A DNA stretch of 64,000 bases from Undibacterium sp. (GCA_030645915.1 JAUSNO010000017.1:248001-312000), one strand, 5' to 3'; positions 34,891 through 44,378 are shown, numbered from the stretch's first letter. The notes: generated by a model from the sequence alone, not told the origin. Made by a program: numbers and translations.

Positions 34891-35547
34891 ATGAAACTCT
34901 ATGGCTATTTCAGAAGCTCGGCCTCGTATCGCGTGCGCATTGCCTTGAATTTAAAGGGCCTGGACGCAGAACATGTGCCGGTGCATCTAGTTAACAACGG
35001 CGGCGAGCAATTGTCTGAAAATTTTCGCGCCTTGAATCCGGAGGCATTGGTGCCGGCATTGATGGATATTGATGCCGGACAACAGATTGTGCTGAGCCAG
35101 TCTTTGGCTATCATGGAGTATCTTGAAGAAAAATATCCGACTCCCGCGCTCCTACCAGACAATGCGGCAGACCGTGCGCATGTGCGATCTCTGGGTTTGT
35201 CTATCGCCTGTGAAATTCATCCACTGAATAACTTGCGCGTGTTGAAATACTTGACTACAACGCTAGGCCTGAGTGATGAACAAAAAAATGCATGGTATCA
35301 ACACTGGTGTATATCCGGTCTGGCCGCGTTGGAACAAAGATTAGCAAGTGATAAGCGCACAGGTGATTTTTGTTTTGGCCATGCACCGACCTTGGCCGAC
35401 TGCTGCCTGGTGCCGCAGATTTTTAATGCACAGCGATTCAATTGTGATTTGTCGGGCATGCCAACATTAATGCGGGTGAATCAGCGTTGCCTGGAAATGG
35501 ATGCCTTCATCAAGGCCATGCCGATGAATCAGCCTGACGCAGCGTAA
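34891..35547 (+). CDS. maiA: Maleylacetoacetate/maleylpyruvate isomerase (zeta-class GST)
   Basis: This 218-aa protein has a thioredoxin-fold N-terminus with the zeta signature YGYFRSSASYRVRIALNLKG and SQSLAIMEYLEEKYP, and a helical GST C-terminus with FCFGHAPTLADCCLVPQIFNAQRFN. It isomerises maleylacetoacetate or maleylpyruvate using glutathione. It lies 11 bp after the FAH gene; together they provide the last two steps of tyrosine or gentisate breakdown. Substrate choice between the two cannot be fixed from sequence. Confidence 0.88.
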   Translation: MKLYGYFRSSASYRVRIALNLKGLDAEHVPVHLVNNGGEQLSENFRALNPEALVPALMDIDAGQQIVLSQSLAIMEYLEEKYPTPALLPDNAADRAHVRSLGLSIACEIHPLNNLRVLKYLTTTLGLSDEQKNAWYQHWCISGLAALEQRLASDKRTGDFCFGHAPTLADCCLVPQIFNAQRFNCDLSGMPTLMRVNQRCLEMDAFIKAMPMNQPDAA

Positions 35548-35550
35548 ATA

Positions 35551-35586
35551 AAAAAAGGGATACAGTTAATACTGTATCCCTTTTTA
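35551..35586 (+). terminator. Intrinsic terminator after maiA
   Basis: A perfect 10-bp stem GGGATACAGT/ACTGTATCCC with a TAAT loop is followed by TTTTT and preceded by an A-run, so it may serve the convergent response-regulator gene too. Confidence 0.93.
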
Positions 35587-35617
35587 GTAAAAATAATCAA
35601 ACTAACGAGCTTGCCAA

Positions 35618-36268
35618 TTAGTTGGCCAATCCATCCGCTGAGCTTGAGTCGCCAAGCGTCTCGTCCAATACCGAAATTAATATGGAACGCGTTAATTTGG
35701 ACTTTGTGGTGTAACCATCGATAGCAAACTCAGTATTCACACGCTGCTCTGGCGCATAGCCGGGCTGTCCTGTTCGCAGTACGATACGCAGAGTGCTGTT
35801 TTTTAATTCATCTCGTATCACACTCACCAGCTTCAATCCCGCATCCACTGTTTCCATGACAACGTCGAGCAATACCAAAGACATATCTGGGTGTTCCAGA
35901 AGAACCTGATGCGCTTCTTTGGCGGTGTATGCGTGCATAAATTCCAATGGCCGGCCGTGAATCCGAACACCAGTCAACGCTAGTATGGTGGTGTCATGCA
36001 CATTGCTGTCATCGTCAGCAATCAGTATCTTCCATGGAAGAACTCCTTTTTTGGGCTCTTGCGTTTCCGCCTCTTCAGCCAAAAACTCGATGACATCATC
36101 ATCACCCTCACCAAACGAACAACCCAAAATGGAATTTCCTGCAAAGTAGCGATCACGGTTCTGATGACTTTGGTCCGAACCATGCGTATATGTGTGATAA
36201 GCCGCAAATTGGATGCAATTTTCTTGCATCAACAAGCCGGGCACTTTACTGTTGTTGTATCGCTTCAT
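35618..36268 (-). CDS. Receiver-domain response regulator (DUF3369-type N-terminus)
   Basis: This 216-aa protein has an N-terminal leader (residues 1-75, acidic EGDDDVIEFLAEEAETQEPKK) and one receiver domain (about 78-205) with acidic pocket D85-D87, phosphoacceptor D135 in LVLLDVVMET, and T166 in LRTGQPG. The FLAEEAET...PWKILIADDD region is the one seen in response regulators that carry DUF3369 plus HD-GYP or GGDEF outputs. No output domain is present here, so it probably signals through protein contact. The GGGAG ribosome-binding site supports the start. It is divergent from the multi-PAS kinase gene, its probable partner. Confidence 0.82.
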   Translation of the reverse strand: MKRYNNSKVPGLLMQENCIQFAAYHTYTHGSDQSHQNRDRYFAGNSILGCSFGEGDDDVIEFLAEEAETQEPKKGVLPWKILIADDDSNVHDTTILALTGVRIHGRPLEFMHAYTAKEAHQVLLEHPDMSLVLLDVVMETVDAGLKLVSVIRDELKNSTLRIVLRTGQPGYAPEQRVNTEFAIDGYTTKSKLTRSILISVLDETLGDSSSADGLAN

Positions 36269-36522
36269 CAGTATCTCCCTGTTGCTTGGGTTAAATATTG
36301 TCGTAATTTAATAATATGTGATGCACCCGGCATAATCAAGCGCCAAGGTAGCGATTTATACATAATTCACAAAATTAAAAAATAATGCGTGCAATGTTGG
36401 AATTGCGTTAGTGCAAATATCGCGCTTCGTATTAGAATCTTTTGCACATGCGGCATCTTTCCTGGTCAACTGAGTGATCTCTGGTCGATGTTGCAGCTGT
36501 CAGTGCGAAACTCGGGATTTTC

Positions 36523-39500
36523 ATGTTATCTTTTTCATTGTATACAGCAATTTTCATGGCTTTTGCTGTTTCCGCTGTGGTCATGCTGGTGTTGTTTTAT
36601 TTGATGCATCTTCAAGTCAATGTCCGGGCTACCAGAGCTTGGGCAGCTGCGTTTGCGTGTATTTCCGCCCGCCATTTTTGCTCCCTGATGATTGCGTCCG
36701 ACTATCCCGTTTTTGCAATGGGCGTTGATTTTTTCCTGTTGGGCTTCGCTAGTTTTCTTTGGTCGGGTGCCGGGTTTTTTAATGATGAGCCCGATCACAG
36801 TTCACAGCTCATGCTGTGGTTTGCCTGCCTGTCGCTCTGGATAATGGGCGCACATCTGACCAACGTCGAGTTCTTTTGGCGATCTCTGCCGGTACATCTT
36901 GCCGCCGGCGCAATCGTTCTCGCGACGGCCTATCGTTTTTGGCAAACCTATCAATTACAGAAAAACGCCGCCTATGTCGTGCTTGCGATTGTCATTGTGC
37001 TGAAAGGCATTCATCTGATCGATTTCCCCTTTTTGCGTGAAGTGGCAAGCTTTGCCCCAGCTGGGTTTTTGCTGGGAACAGTGCTGGACTTGTCGATCGG
37101 TCTGATGTTACTGGTCATCTCTTTAACCAGGCAGCAGCAGCAGGCGACGCAATTTTCTTTCAGCCTGCAAAAAGAGGTGGACGTTCGCAAGAAAGCTGAG
37201 GATGTATTAAAAGAGCGCCAGTCCCTTTTTGAGAAAGTTTTTCAATTGGTGCCAGATGTTCTGGTGATCGCCAGAAAAAAAGATGGTTGTTATGTTGAGA
37301 TGAATCGGCATTGGGAAGAGTTAACCGGTTTTAGCCGCAGTGAATCTTTGGGTAAAAACGCTTTTGAATTAGGTTTGTGGGTGGATTTTTCACAACGAGA
37401 TATTTTGCTTGAGGCGATGCAAACTGCCGGCGAGGTTCGAAATATTGAGGCGACCTTCCGTGGTAAGGACGGGCATCATTTTTTTGTGCTCATATCCGGC
37501 ACCTGTTTTGAGGTGGGGGGTGAATCTTTTGTTATGTATGTCGTACAAGATGTCACCGAGCAGCATAGAACCGAGTTGCTTCGTCAGTCCGTTGAATTGC
37601 AGTTGCGCGAACGAGAGAAACGATTCAGCAAGATTTTTGATCTTGTTCCAGAGGCCATCAGTATCGCGACTGTACCGGATGGCGTTTTGGTCGATGTGAA
37701 TTCTAATTGGGAAAAATTGCTGGGCTTCGATAAAGATGATTCCTTAGGACGAAGAGCTGACCAGGATCTGGGTATTTGGCGTGATACCGGATTACGAGAG
37801 CAAATGATGCTGCGTCTCGAAAATGAACCCTTTGTTCGGGGTTTTGAAGCGGAACTATACAAACGGGATGGCTCTATCATTCTGGTTGAAATTTTTTGCA
37901 CATTTTTTGACTCAGGGAACCAGCGTTTCATGTTGGCTGCGTTGCGTGATGTTACTGCGGCACACGAGAACGAATTCGCGCGACAGCGTGCTGAATCAAG
38001 CCTGTATTCAAGCGAACGGCAGTTAAGAGGTATCTTGAGCGCAATGGGTGAGGGCGTGGTGGTGTGGGGCAGCGATGGAACTGTTGTCCTGTCAAATGCC
38101 GCCGCCGCAAATATTTATGACCTGGCGCCTGATCAGATGCAGATGATGCATGATCTCGACAAGTTCACTTTTATTAATGAAGATGACAGTGTCTTTGCGA
38201 ATGAGGATTTGCCGGTCTGGAAAACATTGCAGTCTGGTACTTCGCAAAGAAATGTGATTGTCGGAATAAAACGGCCCGATGGCCTCTTGAAATGGGTTTA
38301 CATCAGTACTGATCCTATTTTCTCAAGTGACGATTCAAAACAAGTGGAACAAGTAGTCATTTCCATTGTGGATATCAGTAAACTGAAACTAGCCCAAAGC
38401 AACTTGCGCGAGAGAGAAGCCGTACTGGCAACAGTATTTCAATTAGTACCCGATACGCTCACCATTACGCGAATGGCTGATGGACAATACATCGATGTCA
38501 ATCGTAATTGGGAGCCGCTTTCCGGATTTTCCCGCGAGGAGGCGCTGGGGCGTACTTCGACAGATCTCAATCTTTGGGTCAACATTGAAGAACGCTCTCA
38601 AATGATTGCGCATATTCTTGAGGATGGTGAAGTTCGCAACATGATCATGTCTTTCCGTCATAAAGACGGACACGTTTTTAAGTGTCGGGTGGCGGGGTCG
38701 AAATTTGAGACTTGCGATGGACATTATTTACTTTTATCGGCGCGCAATATCGACCAGGAAATGGCAGCCGAAAATGCCAGGATTCAAGCCGAGAACTTGT
38801 TGCGAGAAAATGAGCAGAGATATGCCACCATTTTTCAGTTGTCGCCCATCCCGCTGGGGCTTATTCGTACAAAAAATGCGAAATTTGTAGCTGTTAATGA
38901 TAGCTGGATGGAACAACTTGGCTATGCATGCCAAGAAGTGATTGGCCGTACCGGATTGGAATTGAACTTCTGGAGCCAACCTGAAGAGCGTGAAATCATG
39001 ATCAAAACCTTGATGCATGACGGCAAAGTCGATCGCTTTAAAATGCATCAGCGTCATAAAGACGGAAGAATTTTGACTTGCCTATTGTCGTCCAGATTAT
39101 TTGTGGTTAATGGCGAAGAAATGTTTATTTTTTCTCTGCTCGACGTTACCAGACAATACGAAGTTGAAAAAGAAATTCGCGAGATGACCGCCCAGCTTGA
39201 GGCACGGGTGCGGCAGCGTACGATCAAACTTGAGCAAGCGAATAATGAGCTTGCAGTGGCATTGGAGTCCTTAAAGCACACACAGGATGAGCTGATCCGT
39301 TCAGAAAAAATGGCGGCGTTAGGCTCGCTTGTGGCTGGCGTCGCCCATGAACTCAATACGCCGATCGGCAACAGCGTGACAGTAGCGAGCACCTTGCAGG
39401 ATCAAACGCGCGATTTATTAAAATATATCGCAGAAGGAAAATTGCGTAAATCTGCACTTGATCACTATCTGCAAAGTGCCACTGATGGTACCGCGATACT

Positions 39501-40068
39501 CATGCGAACCTTAGGCGTAGCTAGTGGTCTGATCCGTAGTTTTAAACAGGTGGCAGTAGATCAATCCAGTAGTCAACGGCGTAAATTTGATTTGAAATTC
39601 GTGTTGCAAGAAGTGATTGCGACCTTGTCGCCCATGTATAAAAACACTCCTTTTACATTGGAAATGGATCTGGCCGATGACATACTCATGGACAGTTTTC
39701 CCGGACCGTTGGGGCAAATAGTGACCAACTTCATGACCAACGCTTTGTCGCACGCTTTTGACGGGCGCAATACCGGACAGATGCAGATCATCAGCAAGCT
39801 CGTTGATGAACATCATGCGCAAATCTGTTTTAGCGACAATGGCGCTGGTATCAGTGAAGCCGACCAGAAGCGCGTGTTCGATCCTTTCTTCACCACCAAG
39901 CTCGGACAGGGCGGCTCTGGTCTTGGAATGAATATCGCCTACAATCTTGTGACAGGTGTTCTTGGCGGTACGCTCAATCTTGAAAGTCAGCTCGGTCAAG
40001 GAACATGTTTCACCGTCGTCCTACCGCTTTCAGCACCTGAAATTTCAGTGCAGGATGGCGTTAAATAA
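36523..40068 (+). CDS. Membrane-anchored multi-PAS sensor histidine kinase
   Basis: This 1181-aa kinase has an N-terminal block of about six to seven membrane helices (residues 1-205), then five PAS domains starting near residues 230, 360, 490, 625 and 760. Repeated cores are VFQLVPDVLVIARKKDG, IFDLVPEAISIATVPDG, LSAMGEGVVVWGSDG, VFQLVPDTLTITRMADG and IFQLSPIPLGLIRTKN. A coiled coil leads to a HisKA-type domain with H942 in GVAHELNTPIGN, an N box in QIVTNFMTNALSHAF, and G boxes in FSDNGAGISEADQKRVFDPFFTTK and GGSGLGMNIAYNL. No receiver domain is fused. PAS1 and PAS4 are near-duplicates, suggesting internal duplication. Ligands are unknown. Confidence 0.92.
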   Translation: MLSFSLYTAIFMAFAVSAVVMLVLFYLMHLQVNVRATRAWAAAFACISARHFCSLMIASDYPVFAMGVDFFLLGFASFLWSGAGFFNDEPDHSSQLMLWFACLSLWIMGAHLTNVEFFWRSLPVHLAAGAIVLATAYRFWQTYQLQKNAAYVVLAIVIVLKGIHLIDFPFLREVASFAPAGFLLGTVLDLSIGLMLLVISLTRQQQQATQFSFSLQKEVDVRKKAEDVLKERQSLFEKVFQLVPDVLVIARKKDGCYVEMNRHWEELTGFSRSESLGKNAFELGLWVDFSQRDILLEAMQTAGEVRNIEATFRGKDGHHFFVLISGTCFEVGGESFVMYVVQDVTEQHRTELLRQSVELQLREREKRFSKIFDLVPEAISIATVPDGVLVDVNSNWEKLLGFDKDDSLGRRADQDLGIWRDTGLREQMMLRLENEPFVRGFEAELYKRDGSIILVEIFCTFFDSGNQRFMLAALRDVTAAHENEFARQRAESSLYSSERQLRGILSAMGEGVVVWGSDGTVVLSNAAAANIYDLAPDQMQMMHDLDKFTFINEDDSVFANEDLPVWKTLQSGTSQRNVIVGIKRPDGLLKWVYISTDPIFSSDDSKQVEQVVISIVDISKLKLAQSNLREREAVLATVFQLVPDTLTITRMADGQYIDVNRNWEPLSGFSREEALGRTSTDLNLWVNIEERSQMIAHILEDGEVRNMIMSFRHKDGHVFKCRVAGSKFETCDGHYLLLSARNIDQEMAAENARIQAENLLRENEQRYATIFQLSPIPLGLIRTKNAKFVAVNDSWMEQLGYACQEVIGRTGLELNFWSQPEEREIMIKTLMHDGKVDRFKMHQRHKDGRILTCLLSSRLFVVNGEEMFIFSLLDVTRQYEVEKEIREMTAQLEARVRQRTIKLEQANNELAVALESLKHTQDELIRSEKMAALGSLVAGVAHELNTPIGNSVTVASTLQDQTRDLLKYIAEGKLRKSALDHYLQSATDGTAILMRTLGVASGLIRSFKQVAVDQSSSQRRKFDLKFVLQEVIATLSPMYKNTPFTLEMDLADDILMDSFPGPLGQIVTNFMTNALSHAFDGRNTGQMQIISKLVDEHHAQICFSDNGAGISEADQKRVFDPFFTTKLGQGGSGLGMNIAYNLVTGVLGGTLNLESQLGQGTCFTVVLPLSAPEISVQDGVK

Positions 40069-40095
40069 TTGCCATGAAAGTAAAGTGAGAACGTT

Positions 40096-40133
40096 AAAAA
40101 GCCCCTAAGTCGTTGATTACTTAGAGGCTTTTT
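40096..40133 (+). terminator. Intrinsic terminator after the PAS kinase
   Basis: AAAAAGCC(C)CTAAGT pairs with ACTTAG(A)GGCTTTTT around a CGTTGATT loop. The T-run on both strands suggests bidirectional use, also serving tRNA-Ser transcription from the right. Confidence 0.9.
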
Positions 40134-40166
40134 AAGCAAACCATTGGACGTGGCTTGCGGTATTTA

Positions 40167-40257
40167 TGGCGGAGAAACGGGGATTCGAACCCCGGGTAGG
40201 CTATGAACCTACGCACGCTTTCCAGGCGTGTGACTTAAACCACTCATCCATCTCTCC
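40167..40257 (-). tRNA. tRNA-Ser (anticodon GGA)
   Basis: Read on the minus strand, the acceptor stem GGAGAGA pairs with TTTCTCC, the anticodon loop contains GGA, there is a long variable arm (GCGTAGGTTCATAGCCTACC region), a T-loop GGTTCGAATCC, and a 3' CCA encoded in the DNA. A -10-like TATAAT lies at 40307-40312 upstream. The long variable arm identifies it as a class II serine tRNA reading UCC and UCU codons. Confidence 0.97.
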
Positions 40258-40306
40258 TATTTCTTCGCAGATGATAGAAGCAAGCTTTACATATGCGAAG
40301 CGCGCA

Positions 40307-40312
40307 ATTATA
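40307..40312 (-). promoter_or_regulatory. -10 box of the tRNA-Ser promoter
   Basis: A perfect TATAAT on the minus strand lies about 50 bases before the tRNA 5' end and is followed by a GC-rich discriminator (TGCGCGC), as expected for a stringently controlled stable-RNA promoter. No good -35 at the usual spacing is visible. The rest of 40313-40499 has no gene; an rpsT gene, which neighbours murJ in some relatives, is not there. Confidence 0.55.
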
Positions 40313-40499
40313 GCAGAAGTTTTTTTCAAATTCATCTAAGTTTGAAAAGCAGTTAAGAAGTTCTTTCATAATAAAGTCCATTTCCCTCGGGGGAGCGAGG
40401 AAATTGTACCTGTCTGCGATGGCTTCCTTTTTTGTCATTTTTCCCTGAATGCGGGATGTCCGGTGGTGATCTGTGGGGCTGCCGTTATAATGCCGATCC

Positions 40500-42050
40500 A
40501 TGAACTTATTGAAAACACTCGCCACCATTAGTGGCATGACCATGTTGTCGCGGATTACCGGTTTGATACGTGACATCTTGATTAATAGTTACTTCGGTGC
40601 GACCAGCTGGACTGATGCTTATTACGCCGCCATGCGCATACCGAATTTTTTTCGGCGCCTGTTTGCCGAAGGGGCGTTTTCGCAGGCGTTTGTGCCTATC
40701 CTGGCTGAATATAAGAATAAGCAGGGGGAGGAGGCGACCAAGGCGCTGGTTGATCATGTGGCCACGGTTTTGGTCTGGGCGTTGGTAATTACTTGTGTGA
40801 TAGGCGTGGCGGGTGCGCCGATTTTTGTGTATATGTTCGCCTCTGGTTTCGCCGAAAATCCTGCCAAGTTTGAACTTACTGTGGTGATGACGCGCATCAT
40901 GTTTCCGTATATCGGATTCATCTCTTTGGTGGCGCTGGCCAGCGGTATTTTAAATACCTGGCGTGAGTTCAAGATACCGGCATTTACGCCTGTCTTGTTA
41001 AACCTTTCTTCCATCGCTGCTTCGCTGTTCCTGGCGCCACATCTGGCGCAGCCAATTTATGCGCTGGCGATTGCGGTTTTTGTCGGCGGTGTCTTGCAGA
41101 TGTTGATACAGGTGCCTGCTCTGGTGAAGATTGGCATGCTGCCTAGCGTGCAATTTAATCCTATGTTTGCATTGCGTGATCCTGGCGTGGTGCGCGTGTT
41201 GCGCCAAATGGGGCCGGCGGTACTGGCCGTGTCAGCCACGCAAATCAGTATTCTGATCAACTCGACCTGGGCTTCCCATATGCCCGATGGCAGCATGTCC
41301 TGGCTGACATCGGCTGATAGGCTGATGGAGTTTCCTACCGCTTTATTGGGTGTGGCTTTGGGCACGGTATTGCTGCCTAGCCTGGCCAAGGCAAATTATG
41401 ATGCGGACACCTCGGAATATTCATCTTTGCTGGACTGGGGCTTGCGTCTGACTTGTCTGCTGGCGATGCCGGCAGCAGTAGCCCTGGCGACGCTGCCGGA
41501 GGCATTGACCGCGACCCTGTTTCATAACGGTAAGTTCGATGCGCATGCGGTGGCGATGACGGGGCAGGCCGTCACGGCGTATGGCGTAGGCTTGGTCGGT
41601 TTGATCTTCGTGAAAATTCTGGCGCCAGGTTTTTATGCCAAACAGGATATTAAAACCCCGGTAAAAATAGCCATCATCGTACTGCTGGCGACGCAATTGA
41701 TGAATTTGCCTTTCGTGCATTATTTCAAGCATGCCGGCCTGGCATTGTCGGTCGGTCTGGGTGCCTGCGTGAATGCCGCGATGTTGTATCGTGGCTTGCG
41801 TCGGCGCGGTATTTACGTGCCGGAAAAAGGCTGGCTGTCGTTCTTGCTGAAATTGGCTGCGGCGCTGACCCTGATGGCAGGCGTTGCGCTGACCTTGTCT
41901 GCTCAGGTTGACTGGATAGGCTTGAAGAGCGACAAGTTGATGCGTGTAGCCATGTTGGGTGGAATTATCGTCGCCTGCATCTTCACCTATTTTTCTGCGC
42001 TGCTGATGATGGGCTTTCGCGTGCGCGATTTCCGTAAGGCAGTGCGCTGA
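40500..42050 (+). CDS. murJ: Lipid II flippase MurJ
   Basis: This 516-aa integral membrane protein has 14 predicted helices and translocates lipid II for peptidoglycan synthesis. Diagnostic parts are SGMTMLSRITGLIRDILINSYFG at the N-terminus, YYAAMRIPNFFRRLFAEGAFSQAFVPIL, and EFPTALLGVALGTVLLPSLAKA, where the conserved Arg residues line the central cavity. Full family length. It starts at the ATG following GCCGATCC, with no clear ribosome-binding site. Confidence 0.96.
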   Translation: MNLLKTLATISGMTMLSRITGLIRDILINSYFGATSWTDAYYAAMRIPNFFRRLFAEGAFSQAFVPILAEYKNKQGEEATKALVDHVATVLVWALVITCVIGVAGAPIFVYMFASGFAENPAKFELTVVMTRIMFPYIGFISLVALASGILNTWREFKIPAFTPVLLNLSSIAASLFLAPHLAQPIYALAIAVFVGGVLQMLIQVPALVKIGMLPSVQFNPMFALRDPGVVRVLRQMGPAVLAVSATQISILINSTWASHMPDGSMSWLTSADRLMEFPTALLGVALGTVLLPSLAKANYDADTSEYSSLLDWGLRLTCLLAMPAAVALATLPEALTATLFHNGKFDAHAVAMTGQAVTAYGVGLVGLIFVKILAPGFYAKQDIKTPVKIAIIVLLATQLMNLPFVHYFKHAGLALSVGLGACVNAAMLYRGLRRRGIYVPEKGWLSFLLKLAAALTLMAGVALTLSAQVDWIGLKSDKLMRVAMLGGIIVACIFTYFSALLMMGFRVRDFRKAVR

Positions 42051-42070
42051 CGCATGAGCAAACCATATAA

Positions 42071-42108
42071 AAAAAAGAGGAACCTAGCAGCCTAGGTTCC
42101 TCTTTTTT
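42071..42108 (+). terminator. Intrinsic terminator after murJ
   Basis: An 11-bp stem GAGGAACCTAG/CTAGGTTCCTC with a CAGC loop is preceded by an A-run and followed by seven T residues. It looks bidirectional between the convergent murJ and uup genes. Confidence 0.93.
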
Positions 42109-42142
42109 ATTTGTATCAATCAAAAAATGAAATAGTGGCACT

Positions 42143-42215
42143 GCCAGCACGCACTATCCATGCGCCTTTCAAGCCGATTTGGCCTGCAAGCCGCATGGGC
42201 ATTGCGTGATAGGGC
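42143..42215 (+). repeat. 71-bp palindrome family, copy D
   Basis: It begins GCCAGCACGCACTATCC and contains ATGCGCCTTTCAAGCC, then CTGCAAGCCGCATGGGC, and ends with a decayed right arm (ATTGCGTGATAGGGC). Located between the convergent murJ and uup genes. Confidence 0.85.
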
Positions 42216-42231
42216 ACCTCGATTTCAAAAT

Positions 42232-44127
42232 TCAACCGCCCATCAATTCCCATTTTTCCATCGCTGCCAGCAACAAATCATCCAGCTCGGCGAAGCGTTC
42301 GTTCATTTTTTTAATGTCGTCGGCTTTGCTTTTTTTGTATAGATCCTGGTCGGCCAGCCGGTCAGAGATGGTTTTTTGCTCCTCTTCCATTTTGGCGATC
42401 AGTCCTGGCAATTCGTCGAACTCTTTTTGTTCCTTGTAGCTGAGTTTTTTCTGCTTGACTACCGCTGGTGCGGCAGCGGCAGCAGCTTTTTGCTCAGTTT
42501 TACCTATTGCATTTTTGCTTGGTGCCGGGGCAGCGGTGCGGTATTTTTCCCAATCGGAGTAGCCGCCGACGTATTCTTTCCAGTTGCCTTCACCTTCAGA
42601 TGCGATGACCTGGGTGACGACGTTGTCGAGGAAGGTTCTGTCATGGCTAACCAGAAACACGGTGCCGTCGTAGTTTTCGAGTAATTCTTCGAGCAATTCC
42701 AGCGTCTCGATATCGAGATCATTGGTCGGCTCATCGAGCACCAGGACATTGGCTGGCTTGGCGAACAGGCGTGCCAGCAACAGGCGGTTACGTTCGCCAC
42801 CGGATAGCGATTTGACTGGTGAGCGTGCGCGTTCCGGCGCGAACAGGAAATCGCCCAGATACGACATCACGTGCTTGCGCTGGCCGTTGATTTCTACCCA
42901 ATCGCTACCCGGCGCGATGGTTTCCATCAGGCTGTCTTCGTCATTGAGTTGACTACGCATCTGATCAAAGTAAGCGATCTGCAACTTGGTGCCTTGCTTG
43001 ATGGTGCCGCTGTCTGGCATATCCTGACCCAGGATGAGTTTGAGCAAGGTGGTTTTGCCGGCACCGTTTTGGCCGATCAAACCGATCTTGTCGCCGCGCA
43101 TGATGATGCTGGAGAAGTCGTTGATGATCTTTTTCTCGCCAAAGCTCTTGAAGACGTTTTCCAGCTCGGCGACGATCTTGCCGGAGCGTTCGCCCGTCGT
43201 TACGTCCAGGCGAACCTGGCCTTGCTGGTCGCGGCGTGCACTGCGTTCTACGCGTAGATGTTCCAGACGTTTGACACGGCCTTCATCGCGTACACGGCGT
43301 GCCTTGACGCCCTTGCGGATCCAGATTTCTTCCTGCGCCAGAAATTTATCAAATTTGGCCGCTTCGACTTCTTCCACTTCCAGCTGTTCTTCCTTGCGGA
43401 TCTGGTAAGTGCTGAAATTGCCCGGGAAAGAAGTGATCTTGCCGCGGTCGAGTTCGATGATGCGGGTAGTGACATTGTCGAGGAAACTACGATCATGGGT
43501 AATGAACAGCACGCTGCCTTTGAAATCACGCAGCAGACCTTCGAGCCATAAAATGGAAGAAAAATCCAGATGGTTAGTCGGCTCATCGAGCAGCAAGACA
43601 TCGGGCGCGCTGACCAGTGCGCAAGCCAACGCCACGCGCTTTTTCATACCGCCAGAGAGCGTACTCATCAGCGAATCTTTGGCAAGGTTGAGTTTGTCTA
43701 GCGTGGTCTCTACCGTGTTGTTCAGGTTCCAGGCATCAGCAGCATCGATCTGCACCTGGATGTCATGCATGCGTTCCATCAGCGCATCGTCATTGTCGCC
43801 ACCAAACTGACCAGTGATGGCTTCATATTCCCGCAGCAGTGCAGGCATTTCACCTAAACCGGACGCTACCGCATCAAATACGCTGAGGTTGGGATCAAAC
43901 TGCGGCTCTTGTTCAACGTAGGCAATTTTGATGCCTTGTTGCATGACGAGTAAGCCATCATCGAGCTTGAAATTGCCTGCGATAATTTTTAATAGCGAAG
44001 ACTTGCCCGTGCCGTTACGGCCAATCAAGCCGACGCGCTCTGATGTCTCTAAGGAAAATTCTGCGTGATCCAGCAGGGCGACGTGCCCGAATGCTAACTG
44101 GGCGTTACTGAGGGAAATGACTGCCAT
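42232..44127 (-). CDS. uup: ABC-F family ATPase Uup
   Basis: This 631-aa protein, starting at MAVISLSNAQLAFGHVALL, has two ABC ATPase modules without membrane domains. Walker A motifs are GLIGRNGTGKSS (residues 33-44) and GLIGQNGAGKTT. Signature motifs are TLSGGMKKRVALA and SLSGGERNRLLLA, with Walker B LLLDEPTNHLDF and LVLDEPTNDLDI. A linker and a C-terminal coiled coil (SYKEQKEFDELPGLIAKMEEE...) mark it as Uup. Uup acts on ribosomes or DNA recombination intermediates. The 21 extra upstream codons overlap the intergenic region and are unlikely to be translated. Confidence 0.93.
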   Translation of the reverse strand: MAVISLSNAQLAFGHVALLDHAEFSLETSERVGLIGRNGTGKSSLLKIIAGNFKLDDGLLVMQQGIKIAYVEQEPQFDPNLSVFDAVASGLGEMPALLREYEAITGQFGGDNDDALMERMHDIQVQIDAADAWNLNNTVETTLDKLNLAKDSLMSTLSGGMKKRVALACALVSAPDVLLLDEPTNHLDFSSILWLEGLLRDFKGSVLFITHDRSFLDNVTTRIIELDRGKITSFPGNFSTYQIRKEEQLEVEEVEAAKFDKFLAQEEIWIRKGVKARRVRDEGRVKRLEHLRVERSARRDQQGQVRLDVTTGERSGKIVAELENVFKSFGEKKIINDFSSIIMRGDKIGLIGQNGAGKTTLLKLILGQDMPDSGTIKQGTKLQIAYFDQMRSQLNDEDSLMETIAPGSDWVEINGQRKHVMSYLGDFLFAPERARSPVKSLSGGERNRLLLARLFAKPANVLVLDEPTNDLDIETLELLEELLENYDGTVFLVSHDRTFLDNVVTQVIASEGEGNWKEYVGGYSDWEKYRTAAPAPSKNAIGKTEQKAAAAAAPAVVKQKKLSYKEQKEFDELPGLIAKMEEEQKTISDRLADQDLYKKSKADDIKKMNERFAELDDLLLAAMEKWELMGG

Positions 44128-44273
44128 AAATACTTCTGTAGGGCTAAAAAGAGCCGATGCGGGGTAAATAAAAGCAGTATTGTACGCCACTGCCCCTGTA
44201 ATTTGATTGTTAGCCTTCGCTCAGGTAAGATAGTGGGCTTCACTGGAAATGCGTGTTTGTCATTTCTTAGCGT

Positions 44274-44348
44274 CTCTCCGTAGCACAATGGATAGTGCAC
44301 ATGCCTCCTAAGCGTGGGATACAAGTTCGATTCTTGTCGGAGGGACCA
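44274..44348 (+). tRNA. tRNA-Arg (anticodon CCT)
   Basis: Acceptor stem CTCTCCG pairs with CGGAGGG (one T-G pair), D-stem GCAC/GTGC, anticodon stem CATGC/GCGTG with loop CTCCTAA, T-stem ACAAG/CTTGT with loop TTCGATT, and an encoded CCA end. It reads AGG codons. tRNA 3' ends are common integration sites, but no integrase or repeat of the 3' end follows here. Confidence 0.96.
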
Positions 44349-44378
44349 AATTTATATCCATAAAAGTTCGTGCATGAG

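Noticed and set aside
35618-36268. Truncated response-regulator pseudogene
   Set aside because: The receiver residues are intact, the stop is clean and a terminator follows; a designed receiver-only protein is more likely, though loss of an output domain in evolution is possible.
40258-40499. rpsT gene expected beside murJ
   Set aside because: No S20-like frame exists on either strand between tRNA-Ser and murJ; the region only holds the tRNA promoter.
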